In this document: one piece after another, positions 1-8,194 of the stretch
Position numbering within the stretch: the first letter of the stretch is position 1
Layout: each line of letters begins with the position of its first letter
Origin: Sphingomonadaceae bacterium
Lineage (GTDB): Bacteria > Pseudomonadota > Alphaproteobacteria > Sphingomonadales > Sphingomonadaceae
DNA length: 35,018 bases
NCBI GenBank assembly: GCA_020847445.1
Contig: JADLBY010000015.1
Span: 1 to 35,018, forward strand
Direction: 5' to 3'
The notes under the pieces: model-generated
The model's database searches: none
What the model saw: only the letters and a program-made list of their open reading frames with translations
What the model was told of the DNA's origin: nothing
Program-made: the position numbers and the translations under genes

Positions 1-225
<225 letters not shown>

Positions 226-246
226 CTTTAGAGTCCCACCATCAAC

Positions 247-264
247 GACAGTTCTGGAACTGTC
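247..264 (+). other. Hairpin in the 23S-5S spacer
   Basis: GACAGTTC and GAACTGTC form a perfect 8-bp inverted repeat around a 2-nt centre. A second weaker stem, GGTTG (270-274) with CAACC (287-291), follows. Such stems in rRNA spacers commonly serve as processing sites; that role is inferred here. Confidence 0.5.
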
Positions 265-343
265 CGAGAGGTTGGATAATAAGTCTCAACCAGCACGGGC
301 ATCGATTATAACCCTTCATTTGCAACAGAGCGCTTGCTCCATT

Positions 344-459
344 GCTTGGTGACCATAGCGTCAGTGACCCACCCGATCCCATCTCGAACTCGGCCGTGAA
401 ACCTGATTGCGCCGATGGTACTACCGCTTAAGCGTTGGAAGAGTAGGGCGTCGCCAGGC
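344..459 (+). rRNA. rrf: 5S ribosomal RNA
   Basis: About 116 nt with the canonical 5S layout. The 5' strand GCTTGGTGAC pairs with the 3' strand GTCGCCAGGC to form helix I, with G-U wobbles. The conserved internal text GACCCACCCGATCCCATCTC and GAACTCGGCCGTGAAAC is present. It sits about 120 nt after the 23S 3' end, as expected of a standard rRNA operon. The ends are placed from helix I pairing and may be off by a base or two. Confidence 0.96.
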
Positions 460-506
460 ATTGCAGCAGGCGCTTTGATTGCACGAGGAAACCCATTCAC
501 AGTTTC

Positions 507-546
507 AAAAAGGCGGCACCGGATACATTCGGTTGTCGCCTTTTTT
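507..546 (+). terminator. Terminator-like hairpin after 5S rRNA
   Basis: AAAGGCGGCACCG pairs with CGGTTGTCGCCTTT around an 8-nt loop and runs into a T tract at 541-546. It is the strongest intrinsic terminator candidate for the rRNA transcript, yet the initiator tRNA lies downstream. Either the tRNA depends on read-through by the antiterminated rRNA polymerase, or it has its own promoter. I see no convincing -35/-10 pair for it. Confidence 0.75.
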
Positions 547-553
547 CTTTTCT

Positions 554-577
554 GGATCAGTTGTTTGCAATTGATCC
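554..577 (+). other. Perfect hairpin between 5S and tRNA
   Basis: GGATCAGTTG and CAATTGATCC pair over 10 bp (one G-U) around a TTTG loop, with no following T run. It is the first of three hairpins between the terminator-like element and the tRNA. The others are 610-628 (GTTTCGC/GCGAAAC) and 651-666 (GCGACA/TGTCGC with a GCGA tetraloop). They are most simply RNA-processing signals for the rRNA-tRNA precursor; this is inference. Confidence 0.45.
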
Positions 578-585
578 ATGGTTGA

Positions 586-604
586 CGCGGGATGGAGCAG
601 CCCG
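586..604 (+). repeat. 19-nt copy of the tRNA-fMet 5' end
   Basis: CGCGGGATGGAGCAGCCCG at this site is identical to the first 19 nt of the initiator tRNA at 678-696, 92 bp downstream. The match stops after the start of the D loop and no T arm or acceptor 3' strand follows. It is therefore a truncated tRNA fragment rather than a second tRNA gene. Confidence 0.8.
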
Positions 605-677
605 CCGCCGTTTCGCCATTCGCGAAACGGGAAACAAAAATGGCTTCCGGGCGACAGCGATGTCGCTTCGTTGGTGG

Positions 678-754
<77 letters not shown>

Positions 755-771
755 ACATTATAATAGCATTG

Positions 772-800
772 GGATCGGCCGCCTGGTCGGTCCTTTTTTT
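772..800 (+). terminator. Intrinsic terminator after tRNA-fMet
   Basis: GGATCGGCC pairs with GGTCGGTCC over 9 bp (two G-U) around a GCCT loop, followed directly by seven Ts. It ends the rRNA-tRNA transcript. The remaining stretch to the leftward uxaA stop at 901 holds no gene I can support. Confidence 0.88.
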
Positions 801-900
801 ATGCCGGGCAGGACGGCAAGGCCGCTTGGCGCAGCGTGCCGTCGCACCGGTTTCAGCGCCCGATCAACCGGTCTGCGCCGCGCCGATAGGAACTTGTGGT

Positions 901-2400
901 TCAGAACATCGCGCCCGGCACCCAGGGAACCCATTCATTTTCGCCCAGCCCCAGCGCCTCCGACGCCGTTTGGCGTCCGCTGGCGGTGGCGAGCAGATAG
1001 TCGAACAGCTGTTCGCCCATCTGCTGCAGCGAAACCCCGTTCAGAACGGCGCTGCAGTCGACGTCGATATCGTCTGCCATTGCCATGGCCAGCACGGCGT
1101 TGCTTGCCAGCTTGATGGTCGGCACCGGGCCCGATCCAAAGACCGAGCCCCGCCCGGTCGTGAAGAGAATGAGATTGGCCCCGCCGGCGATCTGCCCGGT
1201 AGCAGAGCAGGGATCATAGCCGGGGGTGTCCATGAAGGTCAGGCCCGGCCCGTCCACCGCGCCCGCATAATCGACCACCGCGTTCAGCGGCGATGTGCCT
1301 GCCTTGGCAACGGCGCCCAGCGACTTTTCAAGGATTGTCGTTATGCCGCCCGCCTTGTTGCCGGGCGACGGGTTGTTATCGAGGCTGGCGCCATCGCGTG
1401 CGGCATATTCTTCCCACCAGCCGAGGCGATCGATCAGCGATTGCGCCACTTGCGGACTGGCCGCCCGGCGCAACAGCAAATCTTCGGCGCCGAAGATCTC
1501 CGGCGTTTCGGAAAGGATCGCCCTTCCTCCGGCGCCGATCAGCAGGTCGGTCGCCGCCCCCAATGCCGGATTTGCGGTCAAGGCCGAATAGCCGTCCGAC
1601 GCGCCGCATTGCAGGCCGATGGTCAGGTGCTGCGCAGAGACGGGCTGGCGTGTGCACAGGTTGGCGATCGGCAGCATCGCTTCGACAATCGCTGTCCCGG
1701 CGGCGATGGCCGCGATGGTTCCGCCTGCGTCCTGAATCGATAATTGCCGCAGGCGCGCGCCTTCGGCCAATCCGGCGGAATCGAGCAGCGGATCGATCTG
1801 GTTGACCTCGCAACCCAGGCCGACAATCAGCGTTGCCGCAAAATTCGGATGAGCGGCATAGCCCGATATTGTCCGGCGCAAATTGTCGATTCCACGCCCC
1901 GTCTTCGCCATCCCGCATCCGGACATATGGCTGAACGCGATCACGCCATCGACATTGGGATATGCGGCAAGCCGTTCAGGCGTAAAATGCGCGGCGATGC
2001 GTTTGGCGACCGTGGCAGAGCAGTTCACCGACGTGAGGATCGCGATATGGTTGCGCGTGCCGACCCGTCCGTCGGGCCGGACAAAGCCGTCAAACGATGC
2101 CTGTCGCGGCGCAGGCAGAACAATGTCGGTGCCGACCGCGTTTCGATCGACCCGGCCTGCAAAGGCAAGATTATCGACGTGCACATGCTCGCCCGCAGCT
2201 ATCTCGCGGCTGGCAACACCGATTGCATGCCCCAGTTTGAACACCGGCGCGCCTTGGGCAATCGCCTGGATCGCAAATTTGTGCCCGGCGGGCACGGGGG
2301 CAAGGAGCGTGACACCATCGAGGATATCGCCCGCGTCGAGCGCCTCTAGGGCGATGGCGACATTGTCCCGGCTATGGGCGATGAGCCATCGTCGCTGCAT
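901..2400 (-). CDS. uxaA: Altronate dehydratase (UxaA)
   Basis: A 499-residue protein of the UxaA family, which dehydrates D-altronate to 2-keto-3-deoxygluconate (KDG) in cytoplasmic galacturonate catabolism. Length matches the E. coli enzyme, about 495 residues. The N-terminal 80-90 residues form a SAF-type domain (DAGDILDGVTLLAPVPAGHK, later EIAAGEHVHVDNLAF). The catalytic part has family signatures: GRVGTRNHIAILTSVNCSAT, FSHMSGCGM, GLGCEVNQID and GLQCGASDGYS. The conserved Cys residues suit the iron/manganese-dependent dehydratase chemistry of the family. It is the last gene of a leftward three-gene operon, 7 bp after the transporter stop. Its partner reductase and isomerase lie at 17-20 kb. 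No clear terminator follows it. Confidence 0.93.
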   Translation of the reverse strand: MQRRWLIAHSRDNVAIALEALDAGDILDGVTLLAPVPAGHKFAIQAIAQGAPVFKLGHAIGVASREIAAGEHVHVDNLAFAGRVDRNAVGTDIVLPAPRQASFDGFVRPDGRVGTRNHIAILTSVNCSATVAKRIAAHFTPERLAAYPNVDGVIAFSHMSGCGMAKTGRGIDNLRRTISGYAAHPNFAATLIVGLGCEVNQIDPLLDSAGLAEGARLRQLSIQDAGGTIAAIAAGTAIVEAMLPIANLCTRQPVSAQHLTIGLQCGASDGYSALTANPALGAATDLLIGAGGRAILSETPEIFGAEDLLLRRAASPQVAQSLIDRLGWWEEYAARDGASLDNNPSPGNKAGGITTILEKSLGAVAKAGTSPLNAVVDYAGAVDGPGLTFMDTPGYDPCSATGQIAGGANLILFTTGRGSVFGSGPVPTIKLASNAVLAMAMADDIDVDCSAVLNGVSLQQMGEQLFDYLLATASGRQTASEALGLGENEWVPWVPGAMF

Positions 2401-2407
2401 GGTCCGC

Positions 2408-3694
2408 CTATTCGACTTCGACCCGCGCCAGCCTGGGCGACAGCAGGTGGATGGCGAAAACGGCGAGGAAATAGGTCACCGTGCAGGCGGCAAAGATCAG
2501 CGTGTAATTGCCACCGGTTGCGTCGAGCACAAGCCCGGTCGATTTGGCCATGATCATCCCGCCAATGCCACCGGCAAAACCGCCCAGACCAATGGCCGAT
2601 CCAACCGCGCGCTTTGGAAACATGTCGGGCGGGATCGACAGCAGGTTTGACGAAAAGGACTGATGCCCGGCAAGCGCAATGCCGATCAGCACAACGGCAA
2701 GCCACATATTGCCGATGCCAGTGACGAAGAGCAACGGCAGCACGCAGCAACCGGATAGCAGCATTGTCGCCTTGCGTGCAAAATTGGGCGTGCGGCCGTT
2801 CTGGATGAGCTTTGACGACATCCAGCCGCCAGCGATACTGCCGACATCGGACAGCAGATACATGATGATCATCGGCAACAGCACGACTTTCAGATCGACC
2901 TGATAGGTGGAGCTGAAATATTTGGGCAGCCAGAACAGCATCAGGAACCAGACCGGATCGGTCAGGAATTTGGCCACGGCAAAGGCCCAGGCCTCGCGTT
3001 TGCGCACAAGCCGCGACCAACCGATCTGCGCGATCGTTTCAGGCGGATCATGCTCGATCCAGGCGAGTTCGGCGTCGCTGACCTTCCCGCTTTCGCGCGG
3101 ATTGCTGTAATGCCAGAGCCACAGGCCGAGCAACAGGACGCCGAACAACCCGGAAACGATGAAGGTCTGGCGCCAGTCCAGCCCGAAATGGACCATCAGC
3201 AGCGCAATCGTCGGCGCGGTAAGGATGACGCCGATGGTGGTCGCGGAATTGACCCAACCGATCGCATAGGCGCGTTCCTTCTGCGGGAACCATTCGCTGC
3301 TGGCGCGCACCACCGAGGGGAAATGTCCGGCTTCGCCCACGCCCAGCACGACGCGCGCGGCCATGAACGAACCCACCGATGCGGCAAAGCCGTGTGCGAC
3401 ATGGCCTATGGTCCAGATGCTGATCGCGATGGCATAGCCGATTTTGGGGCCAAACCTGTCGATCAGCCAGCCCATGATCAGGAAACCCGTGGCATAGGCC
3501 GCCTGAAATGCAGTGACGATATTGCCATAATCGTCTTCGCTCCAGCCCATTTCCTTGCCCAGATCGGGGGCCAGCAGGCCGAGCATCGTGCGGTCGATAT
3601 AGTTGACCGTGGTCGCAAGGAAGAGGAGCGCGATAATCGTCCAGCGATACCGCCCCGCACCGGGGGTTGCATGCGCCGCTGCAGAATGTGTCAT
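2408..3694 (-). CDS. MFS transporter, ACS family, probable hexuronate importer (ExuT-like)
   Basis: A 428-residue major facilitator protein with about twelve hydrophobic segments. It opens with a helix around WTIIALLFLATTVNYIDRT, where the NYIDR motif is typical of the anion:cation symporter family that includes hexuronate transporter ExuT and glucarate and galactonate permeases. The start chosen is the ATG preceded by GGAGAGGA, 13 codons inside the longest frame. That places it 25 bp after the hydratase stop, which fits an operon. Next to uxaA, the likely substrate is galacturonate or another hexuronate moved across the inner membrane with protons. Substrate choice within this family cannot be read from sequence alone. 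Confidence 0.88.
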   Translation of the reverse strand: MTHSAAAHATPGAGRYRWTIIALLFLATTVNYIDRTMLGLLAPDLGKEMGWSEDDYGNIVTAFQAAYATGFLIMGWLIDRFGPKIGYAIAISIWTIGHVAHGFAASVGSFMAARVVLGVGEAGHFPSVVRASSEWFPQKERAYAIGWVNSATTIGVILTAPTIALLMVHFGLDWRQTFIVSGLFGVLLLGLWLWHYSNPRESGKVSDAELAWIEHDPPETIAQIGWSRLVRKREAWAFAVAKFLTDPVWFLMLFWLPKYFSSTYQVDLKVVLLPMIIMYLLSDVGSIAGGWMSSKLIQNGRTPNFARKATMLLSGCCVLPLLFVTGIGNMWLAVVLIGIALAGHQSFSSNLLSIPPDMFPKRAVGSAIGLGGFAGGIGGMIMAKSTGLVLDATGGNYTLIFAACTVTYFLAVFAIHLLSPRLARVEVE

Positions 3695-3719
3695 GTCCTC
3701 TCCTCTCCCGTCGATCCGC

Positions 3720-4526
3720 TCAGGCCGTGGCAAATGCTATCTGGCAGCCTATTCCGGCAAAATCGCCGAAACGGGCTTCGAATTTCTGACCGGCGGAAAT
3801 TTCGTGCACCCCGGTGACCGCCCCGGTTGACACCAGAAGGCCGGGCGCAATGGCGATCCCGCGCGAAAGCAGGTTCTCGACCAGATATTTGACCGAACCC
3901 AGCGGACCATCGGGAAAGGCGGACGCCCGGCCCGTTCCGACTTCTGCGCCGTCGATACTGGCGGTAACGACCCAGTCGTCCAGCCCCGCCCCACGCCAGT
4001 CGGGAATTTCCTGCCCCAGGATCAGTCCATTATTGTTGCCGAAATCGGAAATCGTGACCAACGGACCCTGCCTGTTGATTCCGGCGAAGGGTGAACTGGC
4101 CACTTCAATGCCGATGAAAACTGCGTCGACCAGATCGGCTGTCTCCGCAAGCGACAATCTGGTGGTTCCGGGTTTCGGCGCTGATCCCAGCCTGAAAACA
4201 AATTCGGCCTCTGCGGCACCGAAGCCGTTGCGGAATATTTCGCCGGTAGCGACCTCGTCAGCGGCCGCAGTCTTGATCCTTTTGGCAAATATCGGCCCCG
4301 GAAGGCGGTTCGTGCCCAGCCTTTCCAGCCAGGGCGAATTGATTCGGCCCACTTTCCAGCCTGCGACCGGCTCTCCGAACAGCGCAATGGCAGCATCCTG
4401 GATGGCCAGTGCGCCGCCCAGATCGGCAGGCTCGACCCCCGGATAATCCGCCAATGCAGCGGCATTGCGACGCGCGCTGACAAATGCCGCGGCAATGCTT
4501 CTGGCTTCGGCAATTTTCGGCAACAC
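3720..4526 (-). CDS. MhpD-like 2-keto-4-pentenoate hydratase family protein
   Basis: A 268-residue protein of the hydratase/decarboxylase branch of the fumarylacetoacetate hydrolase superfamily, near the usual 260-270 residues. Features seen include the N-terminal helix pair (EARSIAAAFVSARR), GWKVGRIN around residue 57, the acidic metal-site segment AAEAEFVFRLGS, and FIGIEVASSPF. Known relatives hydrate 2-hydroxypenta-2,4-dienoate in aromatic meta-cleavage pathways, but none of those genes are nearby. Here it leads an operon with a uronate transporter and altronate dehydratase, so a 2-keto-3-deoxy sugar acid or related enol is a plausible substrate; that is inference. The start is a GTG preceded by AAGGGGAAG. 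An overlapping ATG four bases upstream is out of frame. Confidence 0.8.
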   Translation of the reverse strand: MLPKIAEARSIAAAFVSARRNAAALADYPGVEPADLGGALAIQDAAIALFGEPVAGWKVGRINSPWLERLGTNRLPGPIFAKRIKTAAADEVATGEIFRNGFGAAEAEFVFRLGSAPKPGTTRLSLAETADLVDAVFIGIEVASSPFAGINRQGPLVTISDFGNNNGLILGQEIPDWRGAGLDDWVVTASIDGAEVGTGRASAFPDGPLGSVKYLVENLLSRGIAIAPGLLVSTGAVTGVHEISAGQKFEARFGDFAGIGCQIAFATA

Positions 4527-4563
4527 GCATCTTCCCCTTGGTATGTCGTTACGGCACAGCTAT

Positions 4564-4579
4564 GGGAAACCGGTGTCAT
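4564..4579. promoter_or_regulatory. Putative LacI-family operator 1
   Basis: GGGAAACCGGTGTCAT, with a perfect right half (GGTGTCAT) and a degenerate left half of the palindrome ATGACACC|GGTGTCAT. It lies between the divergent hydratase operon and the lacI-type gene, so it could control both. Three related sites are found at 5687, 11516 and 11651. Confidence 0.65.
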
Positions 4580-4643
4580 TTACAAGAATGCTTGGCTGAC
4601 GAGCCCGATATTTATTGCTATGCATCGCAAAATTCAGGGATAA

Positions 4644-5672
4644 GTGCGAACCTTAATGAAGCCGACCATTAACGATATTGCACGCATTGCGGGCGTTTCG
4701 AAGAAGACAGTCAGCCGGGTGATCAACGATTCGCCGCTGTTGACCGAGGAGACGCGCGACAAGGTTAAGGCGGTTATTTCCGAGGTCGGATATGTGCCGA
4801 ACCCGCAGGCACGGGCTCTGGCGCTGGGACGCAACTTCCTGATCGGCCTGGTCCATGACAATCCGAACGCGCAGATGATTCTCAACATGCAGCAGGGCAT
4901 ATTGGAAGGTCTGCGCGATACGGAATTTGCGATGGGGGTGCAGCCGGTCAACCGCAGCTCGCCGACTTTGGTTGAGGATATTCGCGGCTTCATCGTCCGC
5001 CACCGGCTCTACGGCATCGTCATCCTGCCGCCGATTTCGGAAAATGATGCCGTCGCCAGAATGTGCGTCGATGCGGGCTGCCGCTATGTCCGCATGGGTT
5101 CGGCCGTTCTCGATCAAAGCGAGCATATGGTCGCATCGAACGACCGTGACGCGGTTCGGGATGCCACGCAATTCCTTATAGAACAAGGGCATAGGGACAT
5201 AGCGATTGTGACGGGGCCACATGGCTTCCGTTCCGCGGCCGAACGTCTGGCCGGTTTTGAGGATGCGCTCGCCGCCGCAAATATCGGGCTGCCGCGCAGT
5301 TTCCGGGCGCAGGGCGAATATACGTTCGATTCGGGGCTGGTCGCGACCGAAAAGCTGCTCGACCTGTCACCGCGTCCGACCGCAATCTTTGCCTCGAACG
5401 ACGAGATGGCCGCTGCCGTCCTCTATGCCGCACGCCTGCGCGGCATCAGGGTGCCCGAGGATCTTTCGATCGTCGGATTTGACGATACACCGATTGCTTC
5501 GCGTGTCTGGCCGCCGTTGACAACGGTGCGCTGGCCGATTGTCGCAATGGGGCGCTCCGCCGCACATAAGCTGATTGCCGGTGCGGTCGACGGGATCGAT
5601 CTGGGCAACGAGCCGTCCGAATTTCTTTCCACGCTCATCCGCAGGGGGTCCGTCGCGCCACCCAAGCAATGA
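4644..5672 (+). CDS. LacI-family transcriptional regulator of the uronate locus
   Basis: A 342-residue LacI/GalR repressor. The N-terminal helix-turn-helix reads TINDIARIAGVSKKTVSRVI, followed by the hinge helix region (NPQARALALGR). From about residue 65 there is a periplasmic-binding-protein-like effector domain with family signatures GFDDTPIASRVWPPLTTV and ASNDEMAAAVLYAA. The effector is probably a uronate intermediate such as KDG or galacturonate, judged only by neighbours. The start is uncertain. A GTG at 4644 follows AGGGA with short spacing, while an ATG four codons later (4656) begins the usual MKPTI-type N-terminus but lacks a well-placed ribosome site. It sits between two operators and likely represses or autoregulates the locus. 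Confidence 0.93.
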   Translation: MRTLMKPTINDIARIAGVSKKTVSRVINDSPLLTEETRDKVKAVISEVGYVPNPQARALALGRNFLIGLVHDNPNAQMILNMQQGILEGLRDTEFAMGVQPVNRSSPTLVEDIRGFIVRHRLYGIVILPPISENDAVARMCVDAGCRYVRMGSAVLDQSEHMVASNDRDAVRDATQFLIEQGHRDIAIVTGPHGFRSAAERLAGFEDALAAANIGLPRSFRAQGEYTFDSGLVATEKLLDLSPRPTAIFASNDEMAAAVLYAARLRGIRVPEDLSIVGFDDTPIASRVWPPLTTVRWPIVAMGRSAAHKLIAGAVDGIDLGNEPSEFLSTLIRRGSVAPPKQ

Positions 5673-5686
5673 GCTTGCATTTGCAA

Positions 5687-5702
5687 ATGACACCGGTTAC
5701 CT
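5687..5702. promoter_or_regulatory. Putative LacI-family operator 2
   Basis: ATGACACCGGTTACCT, with a perfect left half of the palindrome, lies in the 91-bp gap between the regulator stop and the isomerase start. It shares 15 consecutive bases with the site at 11516. A further 12-bp palindrome, CATTTGCAAATG (5678-5689), overlaps its left edge. Confidence 0.72.
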
Positions 5703-5763
5703 TGGGTGCGTACAGCATGGACGATCCATCTGGGCGTCAACCAATCCGGGACGAGGAATATTT

Positions 5764-6402
5764 ATGAAAATCGCGCTGATCACCGAAAACAGCCAGGCCG
5801 CGAAAAATGGCATCATCCATGATGCGCTGACCGCCGTTGCCGAGCCGCTTGGCCATCAGGTTTTCAATTACGGGATGTACACGGCCGAGGATGAAGCCTC
5901 GCTGACCTATGTCATGAACGGCCTGCTGACCGGCATACTGCTCAATTCGGGCGCGGCCGATTTTGTCGTTACCGGTTGCGGCACGGGGATGGGGTCGATG
6001 CTCGCCTGCAACGCGATGCCGGGCGTGTTCTGCGGCCTGGTGATCGATCCGACCGATGCCTTCCTGTTCAGCCAGATCAACGATGGCAATGCGATCTCCA
6101 TGCCCTATGCCAAGGGCTTTGGCTGGGCGGCCGAACTGAACCTGCAGGATTGCTACCGCAAGATTTTCGAGAATGAAGGCGGTGCTGGCTATCCCAAGGA
6201 GCGGGCGCATTTCATGGCCGCGAACCGCAGCATCCTGAAAGAGATGAAAGCCGCCTCGTGCAACGACATGCTGACCGTGCTCAAAAATGTCGATCAGGAT
6301 CTTTTGAAGGCGGCGATCGCTGGCGAACGCTTCGCCGACTATTTCTACCCCAATGCCAAAGACGAACAGATCGCCGCCTATCTGCGGGCGCTGACTGCCT
6401 GA
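5764..6402 (+). CDS. RpiB/LacA/LacB-family sugar isomerase, probable DhuI-type 5-keto-4-deoxyuronate isomerase
   Basis: A 212-residue protein of the RpiB/LacAB fold. Visible segments are MKIALITENSQAAKN, the loop VVTGCGTGMGSMLACN (the family's substrate-binding Cys/Gly loop) and DPTDAFLFSQINDGNA. It is longer than ribose-5-phosphate isomerase B (about 150 residues). It matches my recollection of the streptococcal DhuI group, which isomerises 4-deoxy-L-threo-5-hexosulose uronate to 3-deoxy-D-glycero-2,5-hexodiulosonate. That role fits its position one base upstream of kduD, which uses that product, and the absence of a classical KduI here. The ATG chosen is preceded by GAGGA; the longer frame runs back into the regulator. 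Identification as DhuI is by family memory and context, not assay. Confidence 0.85.
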   Translation: MKIALITENSQAAKNGIIHDALTAVAEPLGHQVFNYGMYTAEDEASLTYVMNGLLTGILLNSGAADFVVTGCGTGMGSMLACNAMPGVFCGLVIDPTDAFLFSQINDGNAISMPYAKGFGWAAELNLQDCYRKIFENEGGAGYPKERAHFMAANRSILKEMKAASCNDMLTVLKNVDQDLLKAAIAGERFADYFYPNAKDEQIAAYLRALTA

Positions 6403-6403
6403 A

Positions 6404-7174
6404 ATGGGCATTTCATTTGATCTGTCGGGCAAGGGTGCACTCGTCACCGGTGCCAATACCGGCATAGGCCAGGCAATCGCGGTCGCACTGGCTGAGGCGG
6501 GGGCCGATGTCGCGCTGGCGGGCCGTTCGGATCCGGTAGAGACGCTGAAACTGGTCGAGGCGACCGGGCGCAAGGCGGTCAACATCAGCGCCGACCTGTC
6601 GTCGACGCAGCCCGTCCAGCGCGTCGTCGACGAGGCGCTGGCGGGGCTTGGCCGGATCGACATATTGGTGAACAATGCCGGTATCATCCGCCGCAACGAC
6701 CTGCTCGATTTCGGCGAGGAGGATTGGGATGCGGTGATGGACACCAACCTCAAGACGCTTTTCTTTCTCAGCCAGGCGGCGGCGCGCCATATGGTGTCGC
6801 GCGGCCCGGAAAATGGCAGTGCCGGTAAGATCATCAACATCGCGTCGCTGCTGACCTTCCAGGGAGGAATCCGCGTGCCCAGCTATGCTGCGGCCAAATC
6901 GGGCGTCGGCGGCGTGACCAAGGCGATGGCGAACGAACTGGCGGCCAGCGGCGTGCAGGTGAACGCGATCGCGCCGGGCTATATCGCCACCAACAACACT
7001 GCTGCCTTGCAGGCGGACGCAACGCGCAGCCGCCAGATATTGGAACGCATCCCGACCGGACGCTGGGGCAGTCCGCAGGATATTGCCGGGGCTGCGGTCT
7101 TCCTCGCCTCGCCGGCATCGGATTATGTCACCGGCCATGTGCTGGCCGTGGACGGCGGCTGGCTCGCGCGCTAG
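6404..7174 (+). CDS. kduD: 2-dehydro-3-deoxy-D-gluconate 5-dehydrogenase (KduD)
   Basis: A 256-residue classical short-chain dehydrogenase. The cofactor motif TGANTGIG starts near residue 15 and NNAG follows near 90. The catalytic triad is S148, Y161 and K165 (SYAAAKSG). The C-terminus VDGGWLAR and the segments INIASLLTFQGGIRVPSY and NAIAPGYIATNNT closely match E. coli KduD. The enzyme reduces 3-deoxy-D-glycero-2,5-hexodiulosonate to KDG in unsaturated uronate catabolism. It starts one base after the isomerase stop, so the pair is translationally coupled and catalyses consecutive steps. Confidence 0.93.
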   Translation: MGISFDLSGKGALVTGANTGIGQAIAVALAEAGADVALAGRSDPVETLKLVEATGRKAVNISADLSSTQPVQRVVDEALAGLGRIDILVNNAGIIRRNDLLDFGEEDWDAVMDTNLKTLFFLSQAAARHMVSRGPENGSAGKIINIASLLTFQGGIRVPSYAAAKSGVGGVTKAMANELAASGVQVNAIAPGYIATNNTAALQADATRSRQILERIPTGRWGSPQDIAGAAVFLASPASDYVTGHVLAVDGGWLAR

Positions 7175-7183
7175 TTTGACGGC

Positions 7184-8194
7184 ATGGCGGGCCCGATCCT
7201 GTTCTTTGGCGAATTGCTGATCCGGCTCACCGCGCCGGGCAACGAACTGCTGATGCAGTCGCCGACGCTCAACCTGCATGTCGGCGGTGCCGAGGCGAAT
7301 GTCGCGATCGGGCTTGCGCGGCTGGGACATGCCACCCGGATGGTCAGCGTCGTTCCCGATAACGCGCTGGGCCGAGGCACGCTCTCCACCGTCCGTTCGC
7401 ACGGGGTCGATTGCAGCGCGGTATCGCAAGCTCCGGGGCGGATGGGCCTGTATTTCCTTCAGGTCGGCGCAGGCTTGCGTTCGTCCGAAATTGTCTATGA
7501 CCGCGCAGGATCGAGCTTTGCGCAGGCGGGTGCCGATGCCTTTGACTGGGACTCTCTGCTTGCAGGCGCACGATTGCTGCACCTGTCGGGGATCACACCG
7601 GCGCTGGGCCCGCAATCGGCGGAGCACGCGCTGGCGGCGGCGCGTGCGGCGCGGCGGCTGGGCGTGCCGCTTTCGTTCGACGGCAATTATCGCGCGTTGT
7701 TGTGGGACGCATGGAACAGCGATCCGCGGGCAATCCTTTCCGAGCTGATCGGAATGGCCGACATATTGTTCGGCAACCATCGCGACCTGTCGCTGGTTCT
7801 GGGCAGGCAGTTCAGCGGCGAGGGGGAGGATCGGCGGCGCGAGGCGGCTGAGGCCGGGTTCGCGGCCTTTCCCGACCTTAAACTGATCGCCTCGACCGCG
7901 CGCCACACGGTCAGCGCCGATCATCACCGCATCGCCGCGCGCGTCGACCTGCGCGATGGCGGCTATCAGACCTCCGAAACCGAAGTGACCGGGATCGTCG
8001 ACCGCATCGGTGCGGGCGATGCCTTTGCGGCGGGCGTGCTGCACGCGCATCTGGGTGGTGGCGATGCAAAGACGATGGCAGAAAGCGGGCTCGCGCTGAC
8101 GTGCCTCAAACACTCGCTTCCCGGCGATGCGAGCCTGTTCGGGCAGGGCGATATCGATGCCTTCATGGCGGGTGGGCTCGATGTCCGGCGTTGA
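7184..8194 (+). CDS. kdgK: 2-dehydro-3-deoxygluconokinase (KdgK), PfkB family
   Basis: A 336-residue PfkB/ribokinase-fold sugar kinase. It starts with the typical strand ILFFGELLIRLTAPG and has the GGAEANVAIGLARLG motif near residue 33. The ATP-site/catalytic signature DRIGAGDAFAAGVLHA lies near residue 270, with the GAGD anion hole and catalytic Asp. KdgK phosphorylates KDG to KDPG, the point where the saturated (UxaA) and unsaturated (KduD) uronate branches of this locus converge. It begins 9 bp after kduD and its end overlaps the esterase start by 14 bp, consistent with one operon. The KDPG aldolase needed next is not in the window. Confidence 0.92.
   Translation: MAGPILFFGELLIRLTAPGNELLMQSPTLNLHVGGAEANVAIGLARLGHATRMVSVVPDNALGRGTLSTVRSHGVDCSAVSQAPGRMGLYFLQVGAGLRSSEIVYDRAGSSFAQAGADAFDWDSLLAGARLLHLSGITPALGPQSAEHALAAARAARRLGVPLSFDGNYRALLWDAWNSDPRAILSELIGMADILFGNHRDLSLVLGRQFSGEGEDRRREAAEAGFAAFPDLKLIASTARHTVSADHHRIAARVDLRDGGYQTSETEVTGIVDRIGAGDAFAAGVLHAHLGGGDAKTMAESGLALTCLKHSLPGDASLFGQGDIDAFMAGGLDVRR

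Noticed and set aside
582-610. TTGACG as a -35 element for a separate tRNA-fMet promoter
   Set aside because: The bases at the expected -10 distance are all G/C (CCGCCG), so no promoter is supported.
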